Source of the DNA: Engelhardtia mirabilis
GTDB taxonomy: Bacteria > Planctomycetota > UBA1135 > GCA-002686595
Direction of reading: 5' to 3'
Length of the DNA stretch: 64,000 nt
Assembly (NCBI GenBank): GCA_007751255.1
Contig: CP036296.1
Span: 5,332,001 to 5,396,000 of the forward strand
Positions 8,589 to 17,680 of the stretch are shown here, in pieces. The notes under the pieces were generated by a model. The model was not told the DNA's origin. It made no database searches and worked only from the letters and a program-made list of their open reading frames with translations. Within the stretch, counting starts at the first letter, position 1, and each line of letters opens with the position of its first letter. Position numbers and translations under genes: made by a program.

Positions 8589-9093
8589 AGTCCGCCCGGC
8601 GAAAGGCGGCGTGGCTCAGGGCGTCACGCAGATCGCTTACCGGTGACGGCCAGCCCAGCACGCGGTCCGCGCCGGCTCCGATCAAGTCCGCTTGATCGAC
8701 CTGAAGGTCCCGGCCGGTGACGACCAGCGTCGAATCCTTGTACAGCGCACGCACCGCGCGGACCCGATCGAACTCGTCCGGACCGGCTCCACAGATCCAA
8801 ACGACGTCCGGCGTCCCGCCGTGGTCCTCGAAAATCAGCTCCAGATCGGGGATCTCGGAGGCGAACAGCCGCGGCAGGGGTGCCACCAGATTGGGATCGC
8901 CACTGACCGCGACGAACAGGCATCGCCGTCGAACGACCCGCAGGGAGTGCACGCGCACGGGCTCCACCGGGAAGACCGGCGCCGCCGCGTCGAGACCGGA
9001 CCCGGCCCGGGAAGAGTCCGACGGCGGGGTCTTGGGCGACTCGACCGGAGCGTCAAGAGGCGGTTGAGGCTGCAAGCTGTGGCTGGCTTCCAT
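8572..9093 (-). CDS. Receiver-like domain protein
   Basis: A 173-residue protein from the ATG at 9093; a longer in-frame extension upstream is low-complexity and crosses the intergenic region. After a Pro/Ser-rich N-terminus (about 45 residues) comes a segment resembling a response-regulator fold: CLFVAVSGDP, then PDVVWICGAG where a phospho-acceptor Asp would be expected, then LVVTGRD and GADRVLGWP. Key acidic and Lys residues are not clearly conserved, so phosphorylation is doubtful. There is no output domain. The last residues are encoded by a tandem repeat. The function is unknown; the fold call is tentative. Confidence 0.55.
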   Translation of the reverse strand: MEASHSLQPQPPLDAPVESPKTPPSDSSRAGSGLDAAAPVFPVEPVRVHSLRVVRRRCLFVAVSGDPNLVAPLPRLFASEIPDLELIFEDHGGTPDVVWICGAGPDEFDRVRAVRALYKDSTLVVTGRDLQVDQADLIGAGADRVLGWPSPVSDLRDALSHAAFRRADSSFER

Positions 9094-9394
9094 GTTCGAG
9101 GCAGGGTGTCCGCGGAGGGGACCTCGGTGGGAGGACCCTCGGAGAGGACGGAAGGGCCGACCTGACTGACCTAGGTCGTACCCGACCCTGGCACTACGTT
9201 TACTTGGTGGCGGTTTGGTCCAGATTCGTTCCCCTTTCTCCGCCACCAGGTCGAAATCGGGAAGGAACCGTCCCAAGCCCGGCCCTCGTGACGTGGGCAT
9301 GACGCCACTCGGCGACGTCCCCGGACTCCCCAGCGCTCCTCAACATCCGGTCCGGCGGGCCGTAGGATCCGCCGGCCCACAGCACCCCACGGAC
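9094..9394. promoter_or_regulatory. 301-base divergent intergenic region
   Basis: This region separates the receiver-like gene (minus) from the parvulin gene (plus). It holds GTAGGAT at 9362-9368, a candidate -10 box 26 bases before the ATG at 9395. It also holds GGCACTACGTTT at 9190-9201, which recurs exactly at 41321-41332, and a 9-base inverted repeat (TGGTGGCGG at 9205-9213 with CCGCCACCA at 9240-9248) that could be an operator. No RNA gene is seen. Confidence 0.4.
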
Positions 9395-11380
9395 ATGAGC
9401 AGCACAAACTCCCCCTCGAACCGCGTCCATCGCACCCTCCTCGCCACCCTCGCCTTCGGCCTTCTCCTCGGCTCGGGGGCGCTCTGCGCCCCGGCGAGCG
9501 GGCAGGAGGGCTCAGCCGCTGCCGCGCCGGCCGCCGCGACCTCGAGGCTGGCCGATCGGCAGCACACCGAGGGCTCGCAGGATCCCGTGCTGCTGATCAA
9601 CGGGGAGCCCATTTCCCAGGTCACCTTCGAGAACTGGATGCTCGACAACCGCGGGGAGACCTTCGCGTCGACCTTCGCCCTCGCCGTCGCCATCGAGTGG
9701 GCGGCGGAGCGGGCGGGGATCACGATCGACGACGCCTCCGTCAACGCGATCGTCCAGGCCGAGATCCAGGTCCGCGTCGACAACGTCTTCGGCGGTGACC
9801 GGGCCGGTTGGATCGCGGAGTTGGCCGTCAACGACCGGACCGAGGCGGGCTACGTGGCCCAGCAGATGCTCGACGTGCGGTCGCGCGAGCAGGCCCGGGC
9901 CCTGGCCAACATCGATCGGGTGGTGCCGGAAGCGAAGATCGTGCGCGATTGGGAGCTGCAGTACGGCCCACAGGGCACGCGCCTCGGTGTGCGCGGACTC
10001 AAGCGCGGGGTGCAACTCGTGTCGACTCGCACGGGCCTCACGGTCGGGGAACGCAACGCCATGGTCGAGGAGCGCACGCTCCAGGCCCGGACGGAACTCG
10101 AGGGCCTGCGAGCTCGCATCGCCGGCGGCGAGACCCTGGCCTTCCTGGCCAAGCAACTCAGCGACGACGAGGACACGGCGTCGCGCGGCGGTCTCTTCGA
10201 CGGCCCCTTCGACCCGCTCGGTTGGCCGAACGCCACGACCGACGCGCTCCTGTCACTGCCGGTGGGCCCGGTCTCGGAGCCGCTGCAGGGGCGTGGTGGC
10301 CTGTGGCTGTTCGAGGTCGTCTCGCGCAGCGTGACCCCCCTCGAGTCCGTGCGGGAGCAGCTGCACCAAGCCCTGGTCTTGGCCGGACCGGAGAGTGACG
10401 AGATCAACGACGTGGTGGTCGCCCTGGCCGATTCGACGACGATCGAAGTCGGCGACGCCCTGGCCCAGGACGATTTCTCCGATCGCAGCGCCGCGGCCGT
10501 GTTGATCGACGGCGAAGCAGTCGACCTGCACAACTTCGCCCGCTGGCTGCGCCTGCAGAACGGCGAGACCGTCAGTCGGCGCTTCGCCGAAGAGCGACTG
10601 ATCGAGCACCGCGCCGCCGAAGCCGGAATTGTCCTGACCGAGGCCGAGATCCAGGCCCAGATCCGTGAGGATCGCGAGCGCATCGTCAAGCTCGGCCACG
10701 ACGGCAACGAGGACAAGTGGCTGCAGGTACTCGACCGCAGCGGCCGCACCGTCGAGAGCTGGACCCGCGGCGCCCGCGAGCGCGCGGAGATCACGGTCCT
10801 GGCCGAGAAGCTGTGGCTGAAGGATCGGGTGGTCACCGACCAGGAGGTCCGCGACTTGTGGGCCAACCGCTATGGCATCGACGGGATCTCGGTCGCCGCG
10901 CGCCTGATCGCGAAGTCCTTCGAGATGCCCGAGCGCCTCGAAGACGAACCTGAACGGACCTACAACATGCGGATTCTCGAGGCAGCGCGGCCCGACTACG
11001 ACGAACTGGTCGAGCTGGGCCTGCGGGTGGAGGACGGCGAAGACTTCGGCGCGCTCGCCCGCCAGTACAGCGAGGACTCCGAGAGCGCCGCCCTGGGCGG
11101 CATGGTCCCCGGCGGCTTCGACATCACGGCCTGGCCCGAGATCGTGCGCACGGCCCTCGGCGGCCTGAGGCCCGGTGAGGTGACCCCGCCCGTGCTGGTC
11201 GAGAACACGCTCTACCTGTTCGAAGTCACCGAGTACGTGGAGACCACCCTCGATTCCGTGGCCGAAGCCCTGCGCGCCGAGCTGCTCGTGACGCCGCCCA
11301 CCGGCGTCGCCCTGGCCGCCTTCCGCAACGAACTGACCCGCGACCTGAGCTACGAAATCCTGCCGGCGATGCGCCAGTAG
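9395..11380 (+). CDS. Periplasmic peptidylprolyl isomerase with two parvulin-type domains
   Basis: A 661-residue protein from the ATG at 9395, chosen because a signal peptide follows directly (hydrophobic LLATLAFGLLLGSGAL, cleavage near APASGQ). After an Ala-rich linker comes an N-terminal helical chaperone-like region. Two rotamase-like domains are visible: one around residues 195-315 (TLAFLAKQLSDDEDTASRGG to WLFEVVSR) and one around 525-635 (FGALARQYSEDSESAALGG to LYLFEVTE). The layout resembles SurA/PpiD-type folding factors acting on exported proteins. It is convergent with the next gene, with only 25 bases between the stops. The enzymatic activity of each domain is not certain. Confidence 0.82.
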   Translation: MSSTNSPSNRVHRTLLATLAFGLLLGSGALCAPASGQEGSAAAAPAAATSRLADRQHTEGSQDPVLLINGEPISQVTFENWMLDNRGETFASTFALAVAIEWAAERAGITIDDASVNAIVQAEIQVRVDNVFGGDRAGWIAELAVNDRTEAGYVAQQMLDVRSREQARALANIDRVVPEAKIVRDWELQYGPQGTRLGVRGLKRGVQLVSTRTGLTVGERNAMVEERTLQARTELEGLRARIAGGETLAFLAKQLSDDEDTASRGGLFDGPFDPLGWPNATTDALLSLPVGPVSEPLQGRGGLWLFEVVSRSVTPLESVREQLHQALVLAGPESDEINDVVVALADSTTIEVGDALAQDDFSDRSAAAVLIDGEAVDLHNFARWLRLQNGETVSRRFAEERLIEHRAAEAGIVLTEAEIQAQIREDRERIVKLGHDGNEDKWLQVLDRSGRTVESWTRGARERAEITVLAEKLWLKDRVVTDQEVRDLWANRYGIDGISVAARLIAKSFEMPERLEDEPERTYNMRILEAARPDYDELVELGLRVEDGEDFGALARQYSEDSESAALGGMVPGGFDITAWPEIVRTALGGLRPGEVTPPVLVENTLYLFEVTEYVETTLDSVAEALRAELLVTPPTGVALAAFRNELTRDLSYEILPAMRQ

Positions 11381-11405
11381 CGCGCGAGCTCTCCCACTGG
11401 CCGGT

Positions 11406-13298
11406 TCACTGGCCCGTCAGCTCGGCGATGCGCGCCAGGACCTGCGGCGTGGGCTCGAGCAGTCGCAACTGCTCGAGTGCCTCGTCGACGTGCCCTTCCA
11501 GGTGCAGCGCGTTCGCAAAGCCGAAGCGCAGTGCCTCATCGGCGGGGTCGAATTCCAAGGCGTCGCTGAAGCGTCGGGCCGCCGCGGGACCGTTGCCGAG
11601 CTGAAGCTGGATCCAAGCGGCCAAGGCGTTGGCGCGAAAGCGCTCGCGCTGGTTCGTCTGGGGATGCTCGACCACCAAGCGCAGGCGACCCAGGGCTTTC
11701 TGGAGCAGGGACTGGGCCTGGGCGCGGTCGCCCTCGGGATCCTCGAGGGAGGCGAAGGCCCGCCGCGACTCGAGCTCCGCCAGCAGCGTCTCGACTCGCG
11801 AAGTGCCCGGGTAACGTCGAGCCAAGCCCGTCGCGATCGATTCGGCCCGCTCGAGCTCGCCGGCCTCGACCGAGTAGACGGCCAGGTTGAACTCGCGCTT
11901 GTCGAGGTCCTGTTGCAACTCGTGGGCGTCGAAGACCGGGATCAACGTCGCGGCTGCTCCGATCGCCACGGCCGCGAGCAGACGCTTGGGGTCACGGTCG
12001 GCCGCGAGGAACCGCGTGACGAGGTAGCCGGCGAAGGGCAAGAGCAGTGGCACCAACGGCAGGCGGGCGCGCATGCTCGTCACGGTCGCCACGATCGTGC
12101 CCAGATAGAGCAGGTACAGGATCGCGAGGGCCGCCCCACCGCCGCGGCGCGCCCCGCGGCCGCGCTCGAGGACGAACAGCAAGAGCCCCGCCAGACCCAG
12201 GCTGCCCCACAGGGCATAGCCCGGCACCAGGGGCGATAGCAGCGGCACGTACGTTGCCGCCCAGTCGAGCGAGTGGTTGTCCGGCACCTCGTAGGCGCCC
12301 AGGGTCAGGCGCAGCTTGTTCCAGAGGATGCGCGCGTGCAGCGACGGGTCAGCGGCGATGGAACGCAGCGTCTCGCCCAGCCAGAAGCTCGAGACCTCGC
12401 TCGGAGCGAGCTCGTGCCCCACCCGCCGCTCCGCCTCGTGGGCCCAGTCCGCGGCCTCGAACTGCGGGATCCCGCGCACCCAGTCGAACTCGGTGGCGCG
12501 TCCATAGGGGTTCTGGGCGTTGTTGCCGCCGTAGAGGTTGGTGCCGGCGCCGCTGGTGGTCAGGGCCAAGTCGCCGCCCACGACCCAGTTGCGCGTGGCC
12601 ACCGGACCGAGGATCGCGAGCACGCCGACGGCCGTCGCCGCGGCCAAGGCCAGGGCGCGGCGCGCGCCGTCGCGACGCCAGACCGCCGCCGCCGGCCAAG
12701 CGACGAGGATCGGAAGGAGCAACACCATGTTGCCGCGCAGCAACGCCCCCAGCCCCGCGAGGCAACCCAGGCCGAGGGACCGCCGCAGGGCCGAGCGCCG
12801 CTCGACGGGCGGGGGCGCCAGGCCCAGGGCGAGCAGCGCTGCGAGCCCCAGGAGCAAGGGCAGGAACAGATTCGGCTTGAGCAGTAGCGCCGGCATGAAC
12901 AGGCCGGCGCGGTGCACCGCGAAGCCGAGCCCCGCGAGCCAACCCGCCGCCGGCCCGAAGAGCCTGCGCGTCAGGCCGAAGACCCCCGCCGCCACGAGGG
13001 CGCCGGAGAGGGCCTGCACGACTCGCAGACCGTGGCGCTCGGGACCCAGGACGGTGTAGACCGAGGCGATCCAATAGGGATAGAGGGGTTCCTGGAAGAA
13101 GACCTCGTCGCCGATCCAGTCGCCGCCGGCGATCTCGAGCGCCCAAGTCTCGTAGGAGGCTTCGTCGATCACCGGACGGTCGGCGAGGGGGTAGTGGGCC
13201 TCGACCTGGACCAGGACCGCGAGTCGCAGGGCCAGCCCCACGACGAACACCACCAGGGCCCCGATCAGGGCTCCGCGACCGGGCTCGGGAGCGCTCAC
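11406..13298 (-). CDS. GT39-like membrane glycosyltransferase with C-terminal TPR region
   Basis: A 630-residue protein starting at the GTG at 13298, which overlaps the upstream GT2 stop as GTGA; the longer open frame upstream is antisense-like Arg/Ala-rich sequence within the GT2 gene. After a first membrane helix come DRPVIDEASYETWA and FFQEPLYPYWIASVY, the acidic loop and downstream pattern typical of PMT/ArnT-type glycosyltransferases. About ten further hydrophobic segments follow. The last 180 residues are soluble helical repeats resembling TPRs. Such enzymes transfer sugars from polyprenyl-phosphate donors on the outer face of the inner membrane. The polyprenol-phosphate mannose synthase at 16806 could supply the donor, which is inference. 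Confidence 0.8.
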   Translation of the reverse strand: MSAPEPGRGALIGALVVFVVGLALRLAVLVQVEAHYPLADRPVIDEASYETWALEIAGGDWIGDEVFFQEPLYPYWIASVYTVLGPERHGLRVVQALSGALVAAGVFGLTRRLFGPAAGWLAGLGFAVHRAGLFMPALLLKPNLFLPLLLGLAALLALGLAPPPVERRSALRRSLGLGCLAGLGALLRGNMVLLLPILVAWPAAAVWRRDGARRALALAAATAVGVLAILGPVATRNWVVGGDLALTTSGAGTNLYGGNNAQNPYGRATEFDWVRGIPQFEAADWAHEAERRVGHELAPSEVSSFWLGETLRSIAADPSLHARILWNKLRLTLGAYEVPDNHSLDWAATYVPLLSPLVPGYALWGSLGLAGLLLFVLERGRGARRGGGAALAILYLLYLGTIVATVTSMRARLPLVPLLLPFAGYLVTRFLAADRDPKRLLAAVAIGAAATLIPVFDAHELQQDLDKREFNLAVYSVEAGELERAESIATGLARRYPGTSRVETLLAELESRRAFASLEDPEGDRAQAQSLLQKALGRLRLVVEHPQTNQRERFRANALAAWIQLQLGNGPAAARRFSDALEFDPADEALRFGFANALHLEGHVDEALEQLRLLEPTPQVLARIAELTGQ

Positions 13299-14371
13299 GA
13301 GCGCACCATCTCCCAGGAGTCGCTGACTTGCCCCGCCCGCTCTTCGCGGCTCCCCCGCGCGATGTCGGCCAACAGGCGCCGCAGCCCGCGGCCGGGGGGC
13401 GAGAGCCACAGCAGGGCGACGAAGAGCGCGCACGCGGAGCCGCTCGGCCCACCCCACCGGGCCCAGACGAGCGCCGGCAGGGCCACCGACAGGAGCGCGG
13501 CGAGCCACGGGGTCGCTCCCGGCAGCCAGCGATAGGCGAACCACTGCAGTCGATCGAGCAGGCCGCCGCGCAGGGGGTGGGCGGTGCGCCGAACCAGGTG
13601 GAAGTAGCCGGCGGCGCGGCGGCGCACCTGGGACTCGCGCGCGTCACCGGCCGCGACCTTGGGCTCGAGGAAGCGCGCCCCGTCCACCAGCACCACCCGG
13701 CGCCCCGCGGCGCGCACTTGCAGCATCAGGTCGATGTCGTCGGCCACGAAGCCCCGCGGCGGCAGCAGCGCCAGGTCGGCGCGCCAACACAGGGCCTGGC
13801 CATGCACGCTGAACACGCGGCCGAAGCGCGACTCGATGCGCCGCACCAGCGCAGTGATCCGGTCGTACCGATCCCCCGCCGGCAGCGCCTCGGCCCCGTC
13901 GGCGCCGACGCAGCGACCGTCGGCCGCCAGGTCGCGCACGAACTCCTGGGTGCCACTGGCCATGCCGACCCGCCCGTCGTCGAAGGCCCTCGCGAAGGCC
14001 GCTGGGGCGCCTTCGCGCAGCACGACATCGGCGTCGGTCAACAGGACCAGGTCCGCGCTGCCGGCGAGCTCCTCGAGCGCGGTCGAGACGGCGCTGGCCT
14101 TGCCCGCCGGTCCGCGGTTGGCGATGACTTCGATCGCTAGCCCCTCGCGCGCGAGCTTCGCCGCGCAGCTGCGGGCCAACTCGGCCGTGGCATCGCTCGA
14201 TGCGTCGTCGACCACCAGCACGCGCGGCGCGACGCCTCGCGGCCACTCGAGCCACGCCAGGTTGGACAGCTTGCGCTCGATCACCGCCGCCTCGTTGCGG
14301 CAGGGAACGATCACCCCGAAGCGCGGCCCGCCGGCCGCCGGACCGGCCTCATCGACGCTCGGCACGACCAA
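13295..14371 (-). CDS. Family 2 glycosyltransferase with C-terminal membrane helices
   Basis: A 358-residue protein. The GT-A fold begins with VIVPCRNEAAVIERKL, continues with VLVVDDASSDAT and has LLTDADVV as the metal/nucleotide-binding motif near residue 110. DDIDLMLQVRAAGRRVV follows where GT2 enzymes carry the acceptor-site ED motif. Two to three hydrophobic segments near residues 285-340 would tether it to the inner membrane. It overlaps the upstream radical SAM gene by 23 bases and the downstream GT39-like gene by four bases, so all three are probably co-translated. The sugar and acceptor are unknown. Confidence 0.86.
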   Translation of the reverse strand: MVVPSVDEAGPAAGGPRFGVIVPCRNEAAVIERKLSNLAWLEWPRGVAPRVLVVDDASSDATAELARSCAAKLAREGLAIEVIANRGPAGKASAVSTALEELAGSADLVLLTDADVVLREGAPAAFARAFDDGRVGMASGTQEFVRDLAADGRCVGADGAEALPAGDRYDRITALVRRIESRFGRVFSVHGQALCWRADLALLPPRGFVADDIDLMLQVRAAGRRVVLVDGARFLEPKVAAGDARESQVRRRAAGYFHLVRRTAHPLRGGLLDRLQWFAYRWLPGATPWLAALLSVALPALVWARWGGPSGSACALFVALLWLSPPGRGLRRLLADIARGSREERAGQVSDSWEMVRS

Positions 14372-15449
14372 CCGTCATCTGCGCCAGGAGCTTGGGCCAG
14401 GCCCGCGCGTTGAACAACACGTTGTCGGCCTGGGCGCACTCCCAGGTGCACTCGCAGCGGGTGTCGATGATCTCGCGCCGCAGCTCCTTGGCCTCGTGGG
14501 CTCTCCACAGGGCCGCCAGGTCCCAGTCGAAGTCGTCGAGCTGCCCCATGGGCTTGCCGAGTACCTCGCAGGGGTGCACCTCGCCGCCCTCGAAGATCAC
14601 CGCCGAAAGAGCGCCCGCGGTGCAGGGCAGGTGGCGCTTGGCGCCGCCCGCGGCGACCTGCTCCACGTGGTCGTACATCAGCCGATCGCGGGCCACCGCG
14701 ACCTTGGCCAGGGGGAAGTCGAAGTAGGGCAGCTTGCCGGCGTCCATCAGGCGCCGCTTGGTCTCGACCACCTCGCGGTAGCGGGCCAGGTCGACCACCA
14801 ACAGGCTCTCGTCGAGGGCCGTCTGCCGCGCCAGGTTGATCGTCACGTTGTCGGGGTGGAGCTCGTCGACCAGCTCCTCCAGGTGACCGGCCAGGGAGTC
14901 CTGGTTCTCCGCGGTGACCGTCACGATCACGCCCACGCCCAGGTTGGGCTCGTCCGCGGCGCGCTCCTTGAGGCGCTTGACCGCCGCCATCGACTTGGCG
15001 TGGCCGCCGTCGATCTGACGGATCGCGTCGTGCACCGCCGGGGGTCCGTCGAAGGACACCGAGACCGACAGGTAGGTCTGCGGGCAACGCTCGAGGATCG
15101 CGTCGATCGAGCCGTCCATGTGCTTGATCAGGCCGTTGGTCGGGATCGCCAGGTGGCGCAGGCCGTGGCGTCCGAAGGCGTCGGCCAGGTCCGGCAGGTC
15201 GCGCCGCAGGAACGGCTCACCGCCGCCGAAGCTGACCCACAGGAGCGGCCCCATGGTCGCGGCCGAGTCCGCCAGGCGCTGGATCTTCTCGAGCGACGGC
15301 CCCTGGATCCCCTCGGCCACTTCCTTCCAGTGGAAGCAGTGGCGGCAACGCAGGTTGCAGGCCCCCGTGACGAACAGGGTCAGGTGCAGGGGCGGACCGT
15401 CGCGGCGAAGCCCGCGCGCGACGAAGGGGAGGTAGCGGAGGGCGTTCAC
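14349..15449 (-). CDS. Radical SAM protein with SPASM-like C-terminus
   Basis: A 366-residue protein. TGACNLRCRHCFHW carries the C-x3-C-x2-C motif that binds the catalytic 4Fe-4S cluster; FGGGEPFLRRDL is the SAM-binding GGE block. The C-terminal third has further Cys residues (CTAGAL, HPCEVLG, RCECTWEC) like the auxiliary cluster region of SPASM/twitch proteins. The start is GTG at 15449; a TAGATT box 8 bases upstream suggests a leaderless message. It heads a tightly overlapping run with GT2 and GT39-like genes, so modification of a sugar, lipid or peptide in envelope glycan assembly is plausible but inferred. Confidence 0.85.
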   Translation of the reverse strand: MNALRYLPFVARGLRRDGPPLHLTLFVTGACNLRCRHCFHWKEVAEGIQGPSLEKIQRLADSAATMGPLLWVSFGGGEPFLRRDLPDLADAFGRHGLRHLAIPTNGLIKHMDGSIDAILERCPQTYLSVSVSFDGPPAVHDAIRQIDGGHAKSMAAVKRLKERAADEPNLGVGVIVTVTAENQDSLAGHLEELVDELHPDNVTINLARQTALDESLLVVDLARYREVVETKRRLMDAGKLPYFDFPLAKVAVARDRLMYDHVEQVAAGGAKRHLPCTAGALSAVIFEGGEVHPCEVLGKPMGQLDDFDWDLAALWRAHEAKELRREIIDTRCECTWECAQADNVLFNARAWPKLLAQMTVGRAERR

Positions 15450-15457
15450 CGGCGGCC

Positions 15458-15463
15458 AATCTA
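15458..15463 (-). promoter_or_regulatory. Candidate -10 box TAGATT for the radical SAM gene
   Basis: TAGATT on the minus strand matches TAnnnT and lies 8 bases before the GTG start at 15449. No Shine-Dalgarno-like sequence is seen between them. Confidence 0.45.
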
Positions 15464-15594
15464 ACAGAAGGATGCCAGTGCCCCCGGGGCGGCGACGGCT
15501 GGCGCAGTACGCCTGGCAGCGGTGCCGGGACGGTCGGACGACCGATCGGCCCCCTTGCCCGGAGTTGGGGGAACGGAACGCCCGCCCGTCGCCC

Positions 15595-16683
15595 TCAGGC
15601 GTCGCTGCCGGGAGTCCGGGAGCGGGCGCGACTGGCGAGCAGTTCCAGGGCCGGGGGCGCGAGTCGCTCCACGGTCAGGGTCGAGGTGTCCGCATCGCGG
15701 GCGTAGGAGCAGTAGTCGGGTGCGGTGCTCCAGACCTTCGCCCCGCGGCCGTAGAGCTCGATCTCCGCCGCCGAGGTCGGGGCGAAGAAGGCCAGCACCG
15801 GCACCCGCCGCGCCACGGCCACGTGCAGGGCCAGGCTGTCGCTGGTGACCAGCAGGTCGAGCAGGTCGACGATCGCGGCGAAGTCCAAGAGGGCGTTGTC
15901 GGTGCCCGCGTCGACCCAGCGCAGGCCCTCGCCCAGGGCGACGCCGATGGCTGCGTTGCGCTCGCGCTCCTCGGGCCCCCCCAAGAGCACGAAGCCGAGC
16001 CCCTCGGGATGGGCGGCGTCCAGGGTCCGCGCCAGCTCGACGGTGCGCTCGACCGAGAGCTTCTTCGACTCCCAACGCCCACCGGAGCCCGTGTTCAGGC
16101 CGATCCACAGGCGGCTCGCGTCGATCCCGTGGCGCATGGCGAAGGTGCGGCCGGCGGCCTCGGCGGCGGCGCCCAGGGGCAGCTCGGGCTCGCCCATCTC
16201 GATGCCGAGCATGGCCGCGTAGATCGCGGCGTGGCTCTCGGTGTTCTCGAGCTTGAGCTGGTCGGCGCGCGCCTTGCCATGCACCGACAACAGGCCCATA
16301 TCGAACCAGGGGCCTACGTCCGGCGTGTAGGCGCGCTCCCCGTCGGGTCGCAGCCAGGCGCCGGAGAGCACGCCGGGGCGGTCCTTCGGGTCGGCCACGA
16401 CCGTGGCCAGGGCGCACAGGGGCAGCTCGTCGTCGAGGCTGATCACCCGCTCCCAGGCGCTGCCCAGCTCGACACCCAGGCGCCGGGCGCCATCGGCGTC
16501 GTCCGGACGCAGGCTGAGGGTCCGCGCCACCTGGGGGTGACCCTGGACCAGGTCCAGGGCAGCCGGAGCGGTGACCCAGGTGACCTCGGCCCCCGGGTAG
16601 CGAAGGTGGAGGCCGGGGAGAATCGACGTCGTGCGCAGCACGTCGCCCAGGGCGCCGGTCTTGAGGATCAGGATCGCTGTCAT
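15595..16683 (-). CDS. Family 9 glycosyltransferase (heptosyltransferase-like)
   Basis: A 362-residue protein. The N-terminus ILILKTGALGDVLRTTSILP is the GT9 signature, with the Gly-Asp that binds the acceptor. Later blocks fit the family: IGLNTGSGGRWESKKL at the donor site, VLLGGPEERERN, and LVTSDSLALHVAVA followed by PVLAFFAPTS. GT9 enzymes transfer ADP-heptose to the lipopolysaccharide inner core in the cytoplasm; hldE at 1874 makes that donor. The C-terminal extension after the fold is short and polar. It is 145 bases downstream of the divergent-strand boundary with the radical SAM gene and probably has its own promoter. Confidence 0.85.
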   Translation of the reverse strand: MTAILILKTGALGDVLRTTSILPGLHLRYPGAEVTWVTAPAALDLVQGHPQVARTLSLRPDDADGARRLGVELGSAWERVISLDDELPLCALATVVADPKDRPGVLSGAWLRPDGERAYTPDVGPWFDMGLLSVHGKARADQLKLENTESHAAIYAAMLGIEMGEPELPLGAAAEAAGRTFAMRHGIDASRLWIGLNTGSGGRWESKKLSVERTVELARTLDAAHPEGLGFVLLGGPEERERNAAIGVALGEGLRWVDAGTDNALLDFAAIVDLLDLLVTSDSLALHVAVARRVPVLAFFAPTSAAEIELYGRGAKVWSTAPDYCSYARDADTSTLTVERLAPPALELLASRARSRTPGSDA

Positions 16684-16694
16684 GGGGCCCGCGA

Positions 16695-16700
16695 AGCCTA
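16695..16700 (-). promoter_or_regulatory. Candidate -10 box TAGGCT for the GT9 gene
   Basis: TAGGCT on the minus strand lies 11 bases before the ATG at 16683. The spacing would leave a leader of only a few bases. A second TAGGCT on the plus strand at 16765-16770 serves the divergent gene. Confidence 0.4.
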
Positions 16701-16763
16701 TCCCACCCGCGCCCGAGGGTCAGCGACCGTGGGCACGAACCTCGCGCGGACCCCGGGCTCGCC

Positions 16764-16770
16764 GTAGGCT
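16764..16770 (+). promoter_or_regulatory. Candidate -10 box GTAGGCT for the mannose synthase gene
   Basis: GTAGGCT lies 35 bases before the ATG at 16806 in a 122-base divergent intergenic region. It fits TAnnnT. No convincing -35 hexamer is seen. Confidence 0.3.
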
Positions 16771-16805
16771 TCCGGCGGCCACGGCCGTCCCCCCGCCTCC
16801 CCCCC

Positions 16806-17531
16806 ATGCGCTCCCTCGTCGTCCTGCCCACGTACAACGAGGCGGAGAACGTGCTCCTGCTCGCGCGCGAGGTCCTGGCGGCCGCGGCGGAGATCGAGGT
16901 GCTGGTGGTTGACGACGCCAGCCCCGACGGGACCGGCGCCCTGGTGCGCGGCGAGATGGAGCGCGAGCCGCGCCTGCACCTGCTCGAGCGCGCCGGCAAG
17001 CTGGGCCTGGGCACGGCCTACCTGGCGGGTTTCGAGCACGGCTTGAAGCACGGCTACGACCGCGTCCTGACCATGGACTGCGACTTCAGCCACAAGCCCC
17101 AGTACCTGCCGCAACTGCTGGCCGGCATGGCCGATCACGACATGATGATCGGCTCGCGCTACGTGCCCGGCGGCGGTATCGAGAACTGGCCCATGCACCG
17201 CAAGTTCCTGTCGGGCTTCGCGAACGTCTACACGCGCGTGCTGCTGCGCCTGCCCGTGCGCGACTGCACCAGCGGCTACCGCTGCTACAGCCGCGAAGTG
17301 CTCGAACGGGTCGATCCCTTCGCCGTGCGCTCCAGCGGCTACTCCTTCCTGGAAGAGATGGTCTGGCGCGTGCAGCGCCACGGCTTCCGCATCGGCGAGA
17401 CGCCGATCATCTTCGAGGACCGTGTGCGCGGTCAGTCGAAGATCAGCCAGGACGAGATCTACCGCGCGGCGTGGCACGTTCTCGCCACGGCGCTGCGCCC
17501 GTCGCCGGCGGGGCGTCGGGACGGGCGCTGA
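16806..17531 (+). CDS. Polyprenol-phosphate mannose synthase (dolichol-phosphate mannosyltransferase-like GT2)
   Basis: A 241-residue GT2 enzyme without membrane helices, the usual size for the short form. VVLPTYNEAENV, VLVVDDASPDGTG and MDCDFSHKP (D-x-D type) are family hallmarks, and IGSRYVPGGGIENWP plus TSGYRCYSR match the Dpm1/Ppm group closely. It transfers mannose (or a related sugar) from a nucleotide donor to a polyprenyl phosphate at the cytoplasmic face of the inner membrane. The lipid-linked sugar is the donor for GT-C enzymes such as the GT39-like protein at 11406 and perhaps the membrane/TPR protein at 30343. It is divergent from the GT9 gene. Confidence 0.9.
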   Translation: MRSLVVLPTYNEAENVLLLAREVLAAAAEIEVLVVDDASPDGTGALVRGEMEREPRLHLLERAGKLGLGTAYLAGFEHGLKHGYDRVLTMDCDFSHKPQYLPQLLAGMADHDMMIGSRYVPGGGIENWPMHRKFLSGFANVYTRVLLRLPVRDCTSGYRCYSREVLERVDPFAVRSSGYSFLEEMVWRVQRHGFRIGETPIIFEDRVRGQSKISQDEIYRAAWHVLATALRPSPAGRRDGR

Positions 17532-17636
17532 GGGGCAGGGCCGGCTCCGCGTGGCCTTGGCAAGACGGTCCGCAGGGATGGTCGGCCCCAGGGACGGTCG
17601 GCGAGGGGATTCCGAGCGCCCCCCCCCATTTCGGGC

Positions 17637-17643
17637 GTAACGT
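17637..17643 (+). promoter_or_regulatory. Candidate -10 box GTAACGT
   Basis: TAACGT matches TAnnnT and lies 37 bases before the ATG at 17681, leaving room for the GGAG ribosome binding site at 17671-17674. Confidence 0.3.
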
Positions 17644-17680
17644 CAAGACCTATCGCGGCCAAGGCGCTGCGGAGGTCTCT

